Counted from the first letter of the stretch, positions 43,181-56,540 are shown. The stretch: 64,000 nt of DNA from Ianthella basta (GCA_964019415.1 OZ025872.1:7581322-7645321); one strand, 5' to 3'. Numbers and translations are program-made. The notes: generated by a model from the letters alone, not told the origin.

Positions 43181-44190
43181 TATACAAGATACCACTATGC
43201 ATCAATATAAATGCACCATACATTAAGTGTTCTCCTATGTGCATTTATATTAGCATTTTGCAGGCTGATTGTAGCAGAATGTAGACAAAATTAAAAGTTC
43301 TGTCTCATTTAAAAGTCTTAAAATCTCCCATACTTCAAAGCCATACCTAGCACATGTTCATGAGGGCTGCCAATCCCCCCTGGGAGTTGTTTATTTATTT
43401 ATTTATTTATATTATTTTCTTTAGATTAGTGGTGTATATTGTAATTGCACTGTATTTAGGTGAATAATATGCAACTGTTAACTAAATAATAACAATAATA
43501 ATAATAATGTGAATACAATTACATAGCATAACACTACACTTAAGTAAAAGTCATGCTTCACTGTTAGCTAGTCAGCCAGTCAAAAAAAGAAGTCTTGACC
43601 AGACAGCTGGCCAGTGGTCTCCAGCACTGATGCTGAGTTCCGCCGCTGAACTGCCACCACAATAAATTGTTGGAAATTTACTTGATAATTACACTTGTAA
43701 AAATCAAGACATTTGGTTGGAATATGACATAGTTACATAGGCAAAAGCAATGAACTCCAAAGGAAGCTTTTAGCCTTCCCTACCACCTTTAGGGACATGT
43801 ACAGATTTTAGATATGACAGAATGTGCGATTTGGCCTTCGTTCATGCAAAATGTCACCAAATTCTAATATAAAATGCCACAGCACAATATCACTGCAATT
43901 TTAGATTAATACTGATAGGAGGTGTTGTAATAGTAGGAGAGAGCTACGTAAGAGGGCTATAACTATTAGGTAATGCCAAATTGAATCTTGGTGATAAGTT
44001 ATGTGATAGGCAAAGCTGCATGTTTAGGTGAAGAGAGTAAACGGTTCAAGGTCTACTTTTGTATACGAAACAGAAGTTTTAAAGCTACTACTGTTGCATG
44101 GAGTGATATAAAATATATTCAGTGAACCATCTATCTTGTATGTAAACTGGCCTTAATTAACCTCCTTACATTAATTTTGTTCTTCTGCAG
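43181..44190. other. Intron sequence, AT-rich, no gene recognised
   Basis: It contains a TTTATTTATTTATTT run near 43390 and an AAT run near 43490. Nothing coding was recognised before the acceptor at 44190. Confidence 0.5.
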
Positions 44191-44642
44191 CTGAACTAGA
44201 CCCAACCAACCTACCTTTCTATGATGTGGAAGTGTCTCAGCCAACAGTACCACATGGTGAACAATTGAGTCCAGAAATAGAAAGTCTAGTTAACAAGGAC
44301 ATCACAAATTTCAGTCCTGCTGTGGTCCAACGGTGGTTTACTGACCTTTCCCAGTTGTTTCCTGCGACAGGAGTAAGTGTTATTCTTGCTATTTGTGGGT
44401 TAAGAATGTAGCTGCAATATCTATACGTATGTTGCTTTAGACCATGCTGACATTGCTTTCACTCAGAAGGTGTTTATGGTAGGGTGTTTCATTGATAGGG
44501 AGGAACACTTACTGCTCCTGCGAACCTGCTCAATGTTGTGTGTAGCCTGTTCAAGGAGAAGCTGCCACAACTTCCTGAGAGACCGCAAATGCCACTATTG
44601 CATGAAATCCTCTCTCCAGAACAGAAGTACAACTTTCTGGCA
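44191..44642 (+). CDS. Two exons of an unrecognised domain, linking GLEBS and ankyrin exons by phase
   Basis: Exon 44191-44372 follows a TTCTTCTGCAG acceptor, starts in phase 1 and ends GGA/GTAAGT in phase 0. It encodes ELDPTNLPFYDVEVSQP, then SPAVVQRWFTDLSQLFPATG. Exon 44499-44642 is 48 codons, encoding ANLLNVVCSLFKEKLPQLPE and SPEQKYNFLA, with a GTAAGT donor. The composition is that of a folded helical protein. I do not recognise it. Phase agreement on both sides (from 38198 and to 60412) suggests these exons connect the Nup98-like exons to the ankyrin exons. Two separate genes are still possible. Confidence 0.6.
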
Positions 44643-44778
44643 GTAAGTCCATGATGTATATAGTAGTTTAACATGTGTAGCCTATTCTAGAACATTTTCG
44701 TTATTCAATCTCAAAGGTCCACTGTTGAGTAACATTTGAATGGCTGCTCCTGAGCAGCTTCCTTGTTATATTACTGGC

Positions 44779-45075
44779 CATGTCAATGAAGTCTTGCACG
44801 GGCACCAAAGTAATAACACTGGACTGTTGCCAATTTCTCTCTTTTAATATTTGTCATATCTGCCCATTTTATATATCCAAAAAGATTAGGGCTCAGTATG
44901 AGCAACAGTGATGTGAGTAAGAGGGTTATGGCAGCGCTAATATATTCAGAAATGCTAAGACAGTATCAATGAAGTCATGCATTGACTGTATGAGGTCAGA
45001 GACACCAGAGTATTAACTCTTGGCTGTTGTCAATTTCTCTTTTAATATTTGTCATATCTGCCATTATATGTACCT
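44779..45075. repeat. Short dispersed repeat, two copies here and one in the adjacent LINE
   Basis: TCAATGAAGTCTTGCACGGG, then CACCAAAGTAATAACACTGG, then ACTGTTGCCAATTT occurs at 44779-44842. A diverged copy is at 44968-45040. A third copy (45534-45590) lies inside the LINE reverse transcriptase. The first two extend into TTTTAATATTTGTCATATCT. Confidence 0.75.
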
Positions 45076-45119
45076 GAAAGAAGTATTTTGAGTTAAACAA
45101 CTCATGAACCTAAACGATC

Positions 45120-46800
45120 TACAGGTTGTGACACTGTCAGGCCTATAGTCCTGAAAACTGCTCCTGAACACCTCAGTCTGCCCTTGTCCTCCATCATTAA
45201 CAGTGCTATTTCACAGGACCAATTTCCATCGTGGAAATCAGCTATTGTTCATCTGTTGCACAAAGCTGGTCCCACTGATATCTGTGTGAACTATTGACCT
45301 ATCTAAATTCTTCTTGCTGCCAGTAAAGTTATGGAAATGTATGTTGCTGATCTACTCAAAGCTCACCTGGAACACAGTAACTTACTGTATACACTACAAT
45401 CAGGTTTTAGACAAGGTCATTCCACACAATCCCTTCTGCTCAGGCTCACAGATTCCTGGTACAAATCTTTGGACAAGGGTGACTATGTTGGTGTTGTGTT
45501 CTTGGACATATCAAAGGCGTTTGATACTGTTAATGAAGTCTTGCACGGGCACCAAAGTAATAACACTGGACTGTTGCCAATTTTTGCTGTTGCAATTGTT
45601 GCCCTTTTGCATAAACTGCAAACACAATTTCCTTTGTCTTCATCTCTGTGTCAGCTTCTGAAGTCATACCTTCACCAACGCGAAGTCAGGTAGTGCTTGC
45701 AAATGAATCTCACTCAGCTTCCGGTAATATTCTTTCTGGTGTGCTTCAAGGCTCCATTCTTGGACCTATCATCTTTTCTATGTTTATCAATGATCTACCA
45801 GCTGCTGTTAATTCATCTGTTACTACTGCCTTGTTTGCTGATGACTCAACATTCTCCACTCCAGGTAACAATGTAGCTTCAACTGAAAGCCAGATGAACC
45901 CGGCTTTGACTGCAGTGAAGTCCTGGATGAGTCAAAACTGTCTGGAAGTAAATTGCTTGAAGACCAAATGCATGCTGATACATTCCAGCAGGAGATCACC
46001 CCCTCCTCTAAACATTGTCTTTGATGGCTCTTCAATTGAGCAAGTTAGGACATTCAAGCTGCTAGGTGTTACCCTTGATGATAATCTCAAATGGAATCAT
46101 CACATCGACAGTATCCTAAAGCCTATCAGTAAGAATCTTAGTCTATTGCGTAAACTCTCTAGATTTCTTCCGAGGGAAGCCCTAGTTACCTTCTACTTCA
46201 AGATTGCCTCGTATTTCAATTATTGTTCCCTAGTTTAGAGCAACTGTACAGCTGCAGATGCCAACCGACTCCATCTAGCCCAGAACTTTGCGGCTAGAGT
46301 CATCTTAAAGTGCCCAAAGTTTGCATCAGCATCTGAAGCACGTACCCAACTTGGTTGGCTGTCTTTCGAGGAAGTCAGAAGTGTCTACCTCCGACGCCTA
46401 CTTCGCTCTGTAGAGAATGGAAGTGCCACACCCTACATCTGTGCCCTGGTGAATCCTAGTGCTAACTGTCACAGGTACGCAACAAGGGCATCCTCTAATA
46501 ATTGTCTGTACATGAACAAAGTTCGCTCTAATTTTGGCAAATCTGCCATATCATTCAGGCTTTCTAAATTGTCATTTACTTAATTCTGTTACTAAAATTT
46601 ATGCATGTGCGTGCATGGTATTTTATCCTATGCATGTGCTTTGACTAATTTGTCTGTCTTCGTTTGTGTATGAGTAGCTACTGCATGAATGTTAACCTTT
46701 TTCCTTTTTCTTTTCTTATTGCAACCCTGTAAACTAGTCTGCATTGGCTAAGTGGTCCCATTCTTATAATGAATTCAAATCAAATCAAATCGAATCAAAT
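45120..46800 (+). mobile_element. CR1/Jockey-type LINE, 5'-truncated and broken
   Basis: The frames read LQSGFRQGHSTQSLLLRL, VVFLDISKAFDTV, then after a frameshift SGVLQGSILGPIIFSMFIND, LFADDST, TFKLLGVTLDDNLKWNHHID and FNYCS. These are reverse transcriptase blocks in normal order, with FADD as catalytic site. An insertion of about 60 bp right after KAFDTVN carries the dispersed repeat described at 44779. Stops precede the first block. The 3' end is a short CAAAT/CGAAT tandem at 46769-46799. It lies in the 15.8-kb intron. Confidence 0.88.
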
Positions 46801-46899
46801 GGGGCTGCCGCCCCAACTCAAAATAATTGCTCCCTTTGGTCGCTATTCTGTCACTCACCATAGGTAAGCATGACATTGTGTCAGGCACCTCAGTGACCT

Positions 46900-46902
<3 letters not shown>

Positions 46903-46960
<58 letters not shown>

Positions 46961-46968
46961 CGCACACA

Positions 46969-47007
<39 letters not shown>
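46903..47007. repeat. (CA)n microsatellite
   Basis: About 50 CA units with a few GC/TA interruptions. It separates the plus-strand LINE from the next, minus-strand LINE. Confidence 0.97.
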
Positions 47008-47008
<1 letters not shown>

Positions 47009-47084
47009 CACACACCTTTTGCAGCTTTCATTCCGATGAGGAACAATGCAGGCCAATTCACTCAGGATGTGCTGGACTTTGAAG

Positions 47085-50000
47085 TGGATCATTGATTGCA
47101 GAAACACTCATGGCTGTAGAGGCCATGTTGTTTGAAAGTCTGGTGGCAGAACTGGCATTGGCCAGTTGAAGACAGACCATGTGTCTGCTTCTGGTGGTTA
47201 ACAAGGCCAGCGTAGTTCAGTACCATGAAACCACAACTGCCTTCAGTACAAAGAAGAACAAGGTCTGATGATGTTTGCCTTGCTTCACGGCGGTGCTTAT
47301 GCTCAGTTTTACAGGTATTCTCTCTGGCTTCTTTGCTGTCGTTGAGGAGTCCAGTCTCTACAGCGGTCCATTCCTTTTGCCTCCACTCACTACGGTCCTG
47401 TGTTAGTGTCTTCCATTTGTCATTGAGTTTGCAGTCTTCGAGGTCCCTTGACACCTGGTCATTCCACCTCATCTTTGGAATCCTGCTGACAGCCTACCTT
47501 GAGATGGAGCACACACAAGTAGTTTCCTTGGTAGATGTTCCTCAGACATTCACATGATGTGACCCAGGAGACGAAGACGCCTTTAGGTCAACATGGTGGA
47601 GATTATCTGAAGCCGTGTGGCCTTTCTGATGGAGGTGTCTCTCCATCCTTCCCACAAGGACACTCCAAGGATGGAGCGGAGACAGCGCATCACAAAACTC
47701 TGCAGTCAATGTACCTGTGGCTCCAGAAGCATTGCTGTTTCTAGGCCATACAGGAGGGTGGAAAGGACTACAGAGTCAAAGATGCAGAGCTTGGTAGACA
47801 TTTTGATCTTCTTCTGGTGCCGAAGGATGTGATTGAGGGATCCAAAAGACTGGTTATTCGTAAAGAGACCTCAACAATTGAGGTGCAGCCACAGGAAACA
47901 GTATTTCCAAGGTACCTGAAGGATGAAACTCATTGGGGTCACTCTCTGCATGGAGAAGGATGGGGGGTGGGGGTTGGGCATCAGCATCCGGCAGCACAGC
48001 GAGAAGCTTAGTTGATGGTTATTCCCATGTGGCGACATTTGGAATCGAGGGACTTAAGGTGGGTGGTGAGGCCATCATAGGAGTCAGAGATCAGTGCCAT
48101 GTCATCGGCATACTCTAAATCTGACACTGATATCTCTGATGTTAGCTTCTTCCTGTTTTCTACCAAGTCTGCATCCAGAAGGTAGGACAAGCTCAGACCT
48201 ACACCTGGATGATGGTCGTTGATGGCAATCTGAATCACAGCGTCAGAGAAGAGGTTGAACAAGATCGGAGCCAACACACAACACTGTTTGACGCTGACTG
48301 ACGCAGGAAATGGATTAGATATCTTGCCATAGAATCTTACAGCAGCACAGGTGCTCTCGTGCAGGGCCTTGACGATGGTAAGAAACTTTGGTGGTAGATG
48401 GTAGCAGTGCTGGAGGACTGACCAAAGTGTAATTAATAAAACAGGTCAACAAAGCAAATGTACAAAGGATGGTGATACTCTTTTGCTTTCTTCATCAACA
48501 CCCTGAGGGAGAATAGTTGGTCTGTACATTCTCTTCCCTTGCAGAAACCACACTGATTCTCACGCTGGAGGGCATCAGATCTGGGCTTGATCTGGTTCAG
48601 AAGAATATCAGCAAACACCTTGCTGGGGATGCTTAAGAGAGCAATGCCCCTGTAGTTGTCGCACTCAGATCGACTGCTTTTCTTGTGAAGGGATATGATG
48701 AAGTGGTTGATATCGTCAAATGGGAATCTCTCACTGCTCCAGATTGAGTTGAACAGTGAGGTGAGCCAGCAGTTGGTTTCAACTTCTCCCAACTTCAAGA
48801 ACTCAGCTGATATACCAACAGCTCCAGGGGCTTTGCCATCTTGAAGTTGTCCAATAGCTTCTCTGATCTTCTCCTCTGTGATACACTGGGTCAGATCTTC
48901 ATCATCTGGAAATTTGTCTCTGTAGAATGGTGTGGCTGCAATGATGTCTGGCAGTGCTTCAGGGTCAAATTGACCTACTGAGGTGCAGCAGTTGGACACT
49001 TCAGCAAAGTGCTCTGACCAGCGTTGAAGTTTGTCATTGTCACTGGAGAGAATGGACTTGTCCTTGGCGAGGAGGTAAGAAGCTGGCTTGGAGACTTGCT
49101 TCTTCAAGAGTCTGAGCTCCTTGATCATGCTTCCACCGTGACCTAACAGTTGGGACATCTTGGCTTTGTTCGCTGCTTCTACTGATCTGGCACTCCACCA
49201 AGCATTCCTTGCTTTCTCAGCAGCAACCTTGGTTAACCTCCTAAATCTACGGTACTCAGACAAGGCAATTGAGTGTTGTTTGTTATCAGAGGAGGATATG
49301 TCCCATAGACGTAACCATGCTTCCTTCTTCTTCCTGGAAAGGTTCTTCACTACATCAGTGATCCAATCAACCTCCTGGTAAGGAGGGTAGTTGGCCACTG
49401 GCATCCTGAATGACTGCTTTGAAAGTGGTCCACTTAGCAGCAACATCAGATGGACTGGGACTTGGATTGTTAGGTGTGGTGTGGTGGCTCTCATAGGCAA
49501 CTGCTAAAGATGTTCGGAAGGTTGAGACAATGTCTGTTGGCAGACACTTGGTCTGATGAGGAAGAGGGTGACACTGGCGATGCATTGCTTTGATTTTAAA
49601 TATAAAGATGGATATAATGACCTTGTGTTCAGATTGATGGTGGACTCCACGGTAAACATGTGTATCCAGGATGGAGGAACGGTACTTGGTAATGACCAGA
49701 ACATAGTCAATCATGTGGCCAGGATTGGAGCGGTCACCGTTTTGGAACCAAGTACATTGGCGCTTGGATTAGTGCTGATGCCAGGTGTTAGTGATGAGGA
49801 GCTTGTTAGTGGCACAGAAATCCAACAATCATTGCCCGTTTGCATTGACTTGACCCATCCCATGAGGGCCAAGGACTGTATGCCGGGTGTTGGTTTCAGT
49901 TCCCACACGAGCATTGAAGTCTCCCAAGATAATGACCATGTCAGTAGGCGGAATGGTGGACAGTACATAATGCAAGTCGTTGTGGAAATCCTCGAATGGT

Positions 50001-50345
50001 TGATTGGATTCAGATGTTGAGGAGACAGGGTTAGTGGGAGCGTAGACAACAATTACTGTAGTGTAGCTAAGGTGCGATTTCAGGCAAATATACATTATTC
50101 TATCATTAACAGGTGTGAACACACTTCCAGCTGCTTTCCAGGAAGAGCGAGTGTGAGGAGAGAGGGCAATGGCTACTCCACTGGTGCGTGAACAGTCAGA
50201 GCCATGGCCAGAATGAAGAATGGTTCAGGACTGGACTTTAGTGATTCCATGACCTGGCCAGCATGACTCAGAAAGAGCCAACAATCAAGTTCAATGTTCC
50301 TTTCAATCATTGTCTCAGTGATGTGTTGAAGCCTTAAGCTTTAAG
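47085..50345 (-). mobile_element. LINE with APE endonuclease, reverse transcriptase and C-terminal zinc finger
   Basis: Right to left on the minus strand: endonuclease pieces SGHGSDCSRTSGVAIALS, VVYAPTNP and ILGDFNARVG (50340-49830), MIDYVLV (49714), then a long frame (49500-48433) with QLQDGKAPGAVGISAEFLK, ISLHKKSSRSECDNYRGIAL and ENQCGFCKGRECTDQLF. The reverse transcriptase continues at 48277 with LAPILFNLFSDAV and EYADDMALISDS. The C-terminus (47472-47089) has HRREAR and two C2H2-type fingers (C-x4-C with H-x4-H; C-x2-C). Frameshifts separate the parts, but nearly the whole ORF2 is present. Clade is not assigned. It lies in the 15.8-kb intron. Confidence 0.88.
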
Positions 50346-51250
50346 CTTTGCGCACTGAGAGAACCTGTGAACTGGACATACCAACAACCTACCACCCTTC
50401 GCATGAAGAAAGATATGAGACTTAGACTTTGCAATAAACTTGGTTTTAAAGACTGTTGTTTCTGAACATCATTTTATGAACATGGAACAAATTGGGACGC
50501 CAACCCAACTGACCACCATCGTGTCATTAGCAGGGTATTTCCCCAGTACCCAGGGATTACCACATGGGGGTTGCACGACACGATCCCCCCCCCCCCCCCC
50601 CCCACACACACACATTCACTGGTGTGCTCCATTTTCTTTATTGCACACTCATTAACATGATTTCATAGTATCCTGCAATACCACAGAATGCTGAATCTCA
50701 AACAAATTCACTAGCCAGCAAGTAACTGATCTATTTATACAGTGTCTCTCCTTGGTGTCTCTGAATTTATAGGACTACCACAGAATGTATCATGAATGCA
50801 ATTGAGAAAAGGGGCCTCTTTATGTTGATTGTTGATTTCAAGTTATTGTCACTGTGGAATAGCACAGTTAACGTCTCTGAGCTATTCCACACTACTGGAA
50901 CTTCGGATGAAACTGCAGCTTTATGCAAGTGGAAAATAGTTCGATTATTGATGACCCCAATGCCTTTGGTTCTAAGCCTTCATGCTCCGTCGCGACGAAG
51001 ACCTTTCATTTGAAACTTTGAATGTAATCAGAACTGGAGTGTGCCTGTTTGACAGTCATGTAATAGTGGACAGATCTTTGCTCTTTGTGATGAATGTGCG
51101 ATGGTCCAAAGTTATATGCCTTTGGTCTGAAGTAATATTACTTCGGACGCTTTGAATTTTTCACTAGAACTTCTGAAGGAAGACGCCACTCTGGCTTTAA
51201 CCAAGTGTACCACATTGCATTCTAGTGTTGAATATACATATAGAACACAT
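50346..51250. other. No gene recognised; C-run and short inverted repeats
   Basis: A run of about 20 C at 50584-50603 leads into a short CA tract. Small inverted pieces (TGTGGAATAG against CTATTCCACA; GAAGTAATATTACTTC) suggest a degraded foldback element. No coding sense found. Confidence 0.45.
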
Positions 51251-52466
51251 CAGCGTGTAAAACAAGATGGCCGTCGCCAATGGATTGTTGGCCTATCTCA
51301 AAGCTTTTCTCCAGCGCGCTAACTATGAGTCAATGCGGTACCAGATCCTGAGTAAGTATGATGGTAACTCAATCCAGGCTGCTAAGGACATTTTGTGGAG
51401 AGATTGTAGCACTGATCTGGCAAGATTACGGCTGGAGAAGATTTGAGGTGAAGCTCTTCCATGCACTCTCAAGAGCTGGCCGACCTTGATGATATCTTTG
51501 AGGCTTTTGATGCGCTAGACAGCGATGCTTGTCTACCTGAGGTCGTCTGTTCTGTGGAGGACCTCCTTCAGATGCCTCAGCGTCTCCCACTGTGTGGCGC
51601 TGAGCAAGTGGCTGAGGATGTTCGCGCCTACGCGTAGATGTCTGCCCCCGTCTCGAGGGTATAGACAAGGGCCTTCAACTCCCCGTCCCTGCTCCCTCTG
51701 TGTCTGAGAATGGGTCCAATACAAATTTGCGTAGTAATTCAGCCCTAAGGCAAGCTCCTGACACCTACAATCACAGAAGTAATGTTATTTTTATTGGCAT
51801 TCCTGAAGACAAAGATCTTTTAGTTGTCTCTGATGTTATGCAGGCTGTCACTGGTAGCCGCATTGCTGTCAAGGACACATTCAGACCGGGCAAACAGTTG
51901 AAGACGGGAAAACAACAGTCCAACAAGGTCTCTAAATAGAACCACTCAGCGCCAAGCACTCATTCTTCGTGCACTCCTGAACCACCCCAACCCAGACCTA
52001 TTCTCATCAAGCTCAACTGTCCTTGGGACAGGCAAATTATCCTCGCTGGAAAAAAGCGGCTGTCGAGCATCAAGGGAATGGAAAGGTATTTTTGCAGCCA
52101 GACCTTTTATTAGATGAATGCAAGAAATGCAGAGATGCATATCTGGCACGGAAAACACCAGCCAGTAGCCCTTTGTCTGATTCGCAGTGACTAATGACTG
52201 CATGATGTTGGTACAAAAGAAACTCTCAATAGTGTCATTTAACTGCCATGGATATAATAACGGTCTCTCGTACCTACCTGTTCTTCTTGATTCCTCTAAT
52301 ATTGTCCTGTTACAAGAACACTGGCTCTCAGATTCAGAGCTTGATAAACTCTGTTTTGATGGTTTTGTCACTCATGCTATATCTGGCTTTGACAACTCTG
52401 TACTGCAACATGGGTGTCCTTCTGGAGGCTGCGCCATTTTTTATCGTCAATGCTTAATTAACTCTA

Positions 52467-53105
52467 TTAACCCATTAGGACCCAATTTCAAACTTCGCGC
52501 TCGTGTACTGTGAGCCCAACTTAAAAATGGCGGCTACGTACAAGCCCCGTACTTTTGCTTTTCCGTGGCTTTCCTGGCTTTCCTCGCGCAAAATGTTGAC
52601 ATTTGGTGTTGCATTCCATGGTGCTGTTTCTTAGAAAGGCTATGGGGTGTTCGTGGCCCAGCTCTAGATTCTTCGCAAGTGTGTGCTGCCGAAGAAGACG
52701 AGAACGGTAAGCGAACGCTTGTATTTTACTTGCTGGCACTTCTGTGACCCAGAAAGGAACCTAGGAGCCGCTCTAGCTGCTGACTATTTGTTCAACAGCC
52801 GTCTGCATTCGTTCTTGTCGCTACGTGTTACGTGGTAGCTTTCTGGTCATACACCAAAATGGTGCGTAACTTTGCAAAACGTTCGGCGCCTGATTGCACG
52901 GAGCAAGAACGACCAGAAGAGACGGCAAGAGTCCAAAATGAGGGCCAAATGACTACAAGGCGTGCTGTGAAAAGTTCGTTCCATTCCTTCGTTCTTGGCA
53001 GCCAAACAAAGGGAAAGTTCGTCTTGATGCAAATCTGCGTCATTGGGCCTTAAGCGCATACAAATATTTGACGCAAATTTGCGTCTTTGGGCCCTAATGG
53101 GTTAA
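52467..53105. mobile_element. piggyBac-type non-autonomous element (TTAA target)
   Basis: The 631-bp element at 52471-53101 has ends CCCATTAGGACCCAA and TTTGGGCCCTAATGGG, and is flanked by TTAA on both sides. This is the piggyBac signature. Near the right end, the palindrome ACGCAAATTTGCGT repeats. Removing it restores a continuous endonuclease frame in the host LINE, so the target site is exact. No transposase was seen. Confidence 0.9.
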
Positions 53106-54166
53106 GCAAGTTAAAGCGTCATGTTACCGATATTGTGCTATCAAGATTGGCTTCTACAATTGCAACTGCCTTTTAGTAAATGTCTACCTGTCAACTGTAT
53201 TGTTCTGATGCTGCCAATGAACAACTCAAAGACACACTTGGGGAACTGTGTGGTCTTATCTCTACAGTGTCACATGATATTCTGGTGATTGCTGGAGACT
53301 GGAACATGGACACTCAGTGACCGTGCAGCTTCCCAGACATTGTACAATCGTTTCTTACTGAGTTGGACCTCTCTCTTGCAGATTTGAATTGTGCAGATGA
53401 GGTTGGTTTTTACATATCTGGTCATAATGGGTCCAAATCATGGATTGATCATGCAGCTGTCTCTAGCTGTTTTCTCCCATTAGTCAGCAATGTTCATGCA
53501 ATCAGGGATGGCAGGAATTTATCTGATCATAATCCTTTAGTCTTCTATCTGGACTTGCCATGCACTGTAGCTGACTATACATCTTCTACAGTCACTGAAC
53601 CAACCATGAGGGCCTGGTACAGAGCCACTAGTGATCATATTGACAAGTACCAGACTACAATTGAGCACTTGCTTGAGTTTTTGAACATGATGTTGGATGA
53701 TGCCATCATCACCTGTTGTGACCCAGCCTGCACAGCTCATCAACAACAGCTTGAGCAGGTGTGTGATCAGCTTGTTAAGAGCCTTAAAGTCTGCTTTGGA
53801 CGGCTCAATCCCAGGCAAAGGTCCTGGCAAACAACCTCACATTGCTGGCTGGTCACAGTTTGTCAAACCAGAAGTACAGGCTAGCCAACGCTGGCATAAG
53901 CTTTGGCTTGATGCCTGTTCCCCCTCTGCTGGTATTCTGTTTCAGCTTAAAAAGCATTACCACCACAGATACAAATACACAGTACGACGTGTCAGGAGAA
54001 GGCAAGATCATATCAAACATACGAAATTGGCTGAGGCATTGCTCAAAGACCCCAATCGTGGTTTCTGGTCTGAAGTGCATCAATACTCTGGTAACAGCAA
54101 AGCTACTCCATCTCCAGTTGTTGATAGTGTTACTGGGTCCGACAATATTGCCAATTTGTTCACCAA

Positions 54167-54838
54167 TGGTTTCAAACAGTTGCTGCTGCTTAGATAGAGT
54201 CCACGTCTCACAACCGTACAATAATGTTGGCATCACTGTGGCATTCACTACTTTCAGCTTAGTGCTCCTGCTCAATTCCTTCCTTCTCAGTACTACATCA
54301 TTCAACCCTCCGATCACCCGTGTTGCACCCCCAATCCTTGCCTCTACTTCCTTCTCCATTCTCCCATCACTACTAATCATCACACCCAAGTACTTCATTG
54401 CATCTACCTGTTCTATTACCTCTTCATCAATTTTGACTTCACATTCCTCTCTCAGTGCAGGCCACCCAGATGAAGGTGTTGAGGTGGATCAAAGGTGTGA
54501 CTAGGTTGGATCGGATGAGAAATGTAGACATTAGGGAGAAGTTGAGACAAGAAAGTGTTTTGGATGCAGTGAAGAGAAGGCAGGAGAAGTGGAGGGTTAG
54601 ACTGGAAGAAATGAGCAATGAGAGGTTAACAAAGAAAGTTTTTGTTGGAGAGATGGAGGGGAAGAGACCAAGAGGAAGACCACGCTCAAGATGGACAGAT
54701 AATTTTAAATAGCTTCTATATCGTATAACTAACTACTTGCCATGCTAACATATCAGTGTATAAGTATAGGGATGACCTCCAGTATTGGAGATGTATCCAT
54801 TTTGGTTATTGAATTGAATTGAATTTTGGTTTCAAACA
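54167..54838 (+). mobile_element. Twin-primed (5'-inverted) LINE fragment nested in another LINE
   Basis: TGGTTTCAAACA at 54167-54178 and 54827-54838 brackets the insert. The right part (about 54453-54712, plus) encodes MKVLRWIKGVTRLDRMRNVD, then RPRGRPRSRWTDNFK and a stop. The left part (54452-54190) is inverted and encodes, on the minus strand, KYLGVMISSDGRMEKEVEAR to LLYGCETWTLSKQ, which in the intact order lies just upstream. The tail is a GAATT repeat. It is the same family as the LINE at 29325-31700. Confidence 0.9.
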
Positions 54839-56495
54839 ACTGTACAACTCCACGGACACTTTTGCCGCTGTAGAACTGCTGGATAATCTTGATTCTACTC
54901 TAACTTAGCAGAGATTGAGCACATTTCTATATCACCTGAAACAATCCATGAGGCCATTGGGAAGCTTAGGCAGGGTAAGATTGGTGGTGACGCATTGGCT
55001 TCAGACCATATTCTGAACGCACCTGCCTCATTACATCAGTTTCTTGCTTGTCTGTTTACAGCACTGCTGAGACATGGCTTCATGCCAACTGCACTGCGAG
55101 ATGCCACTATTCAGCCTATTTCTAAGGGCTCTAAAGATCCATCCCTCTCTGCAAACTATCGTGGAAGCCCTTGCATCCTCTCTAAGCAAAGTCCTAGAGT
55201 GGTCCATTTTGATTACTTGGAATGAATTCTTCATCACCAGTGATTTACAATTTGGCTTCAAATCTGGCTTTTCTACTACCCTATGTACTGGCGTCATGAA
55301 AACTGTCATCAATTGCTACTTGAATAAAGGTTCTAAAGTGTATGCTTGCTTGACTGATGCCTTAAAAGCCTTTGACACAGTTGGCCATGGCATCCTGTTT
55401 CAGAAATTGCTTGAAAGAAGACTGCCCGTGCCTATTGTATGTCTGTTATTGCATTGGTACAAATCTCAGAAATTGTATGTTCGATGGTTGGGTAAAACCT
55501 TTGACCACTTTGAGGTCTCCAATGGGGTTCGCCTAGGTGGTGTCCTTAGCCCAATATTGTTCACAATTCATCTTGATGGCCTGCTAGATTTGCTTTGTAC
55601 TAGTGGTGTCGTGGCTGTTACTAGGAGGATCACTTCTCTGGGGCTTTTTGCTATGCTTATGATCTAACCATTCTTGCTCCATCCCCAGATGCCCTCAGAC
55701 AGATGCTTGCCCTATGTGAACAATATGCTCTGGCTCATGGGATTCAATTCTATGCTGACAGAACTCAACTTATATGCTTTATACGTACTGTAGCTTCTGA
55801 TCACACCCACTTCCCACTCTGTGGCCAGTGCCTGCCTATGGTTGATTCGGTTGTTCACCTTGAGAACACTCTGCAGTACGATTTATCTGATAAGCTGGAT
55901 ATTCATTTAAAATCAATGGCATTCATCCACCAGGCTAACTCTGATCTGTTTCGGTTTAAGGGGTGTGATCCAGAGACAAAGATGAAACTATTCAATGCCT
56001 ACTTCCTTTCACTATATGGTTATGCATTGTGGAGGCTCGATGCCCCAGACATCCGATCTGTTCATGTGTCATTTAACAATGTTATCAGACGAATTTGGAA
56101 TCTTCCACACAATTGCCATACGTCTATTGCCCATGCTGTTGGATTAACTAATAGCATTTACAACATCATTTATTCCAGATTTATCAAGACTACTTTCTAC
56201 TGCATTATCTCACCCATCTAGTTTCATTCGTTCTGTATTCCACGAAGGTTCTTTAGTGTGTAATTCAGGTTTTATAGGGTACAACTGTATGTTTGGTCAA
56301 TCTCATTATAAATCTTACTCCACCGATCATGTTGCTGTGGGTCATCTAATTAGAGAGATCCGAGATACTCACTCTGTAATTCCCCATTTTGCTTAGTCTG
56401 ATTTAGACTTTATCGTATCCTCAGCCTCCACCATGTAACTTTACTTATGTTGTCTCTGCTCTTTTGCACCTTCACTGGTGTGTTTTTCAATAATA

Positions 56496-56540
<45 letters not shown>

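Noticed and set aside
47085-50345. A host zinc-finger gene from the C2H2-like cysteines at 47089-47240
   Set aside because: The fingers directly follow reverse transcriptase sequence on the same strand and fit a LINE C-terminus.
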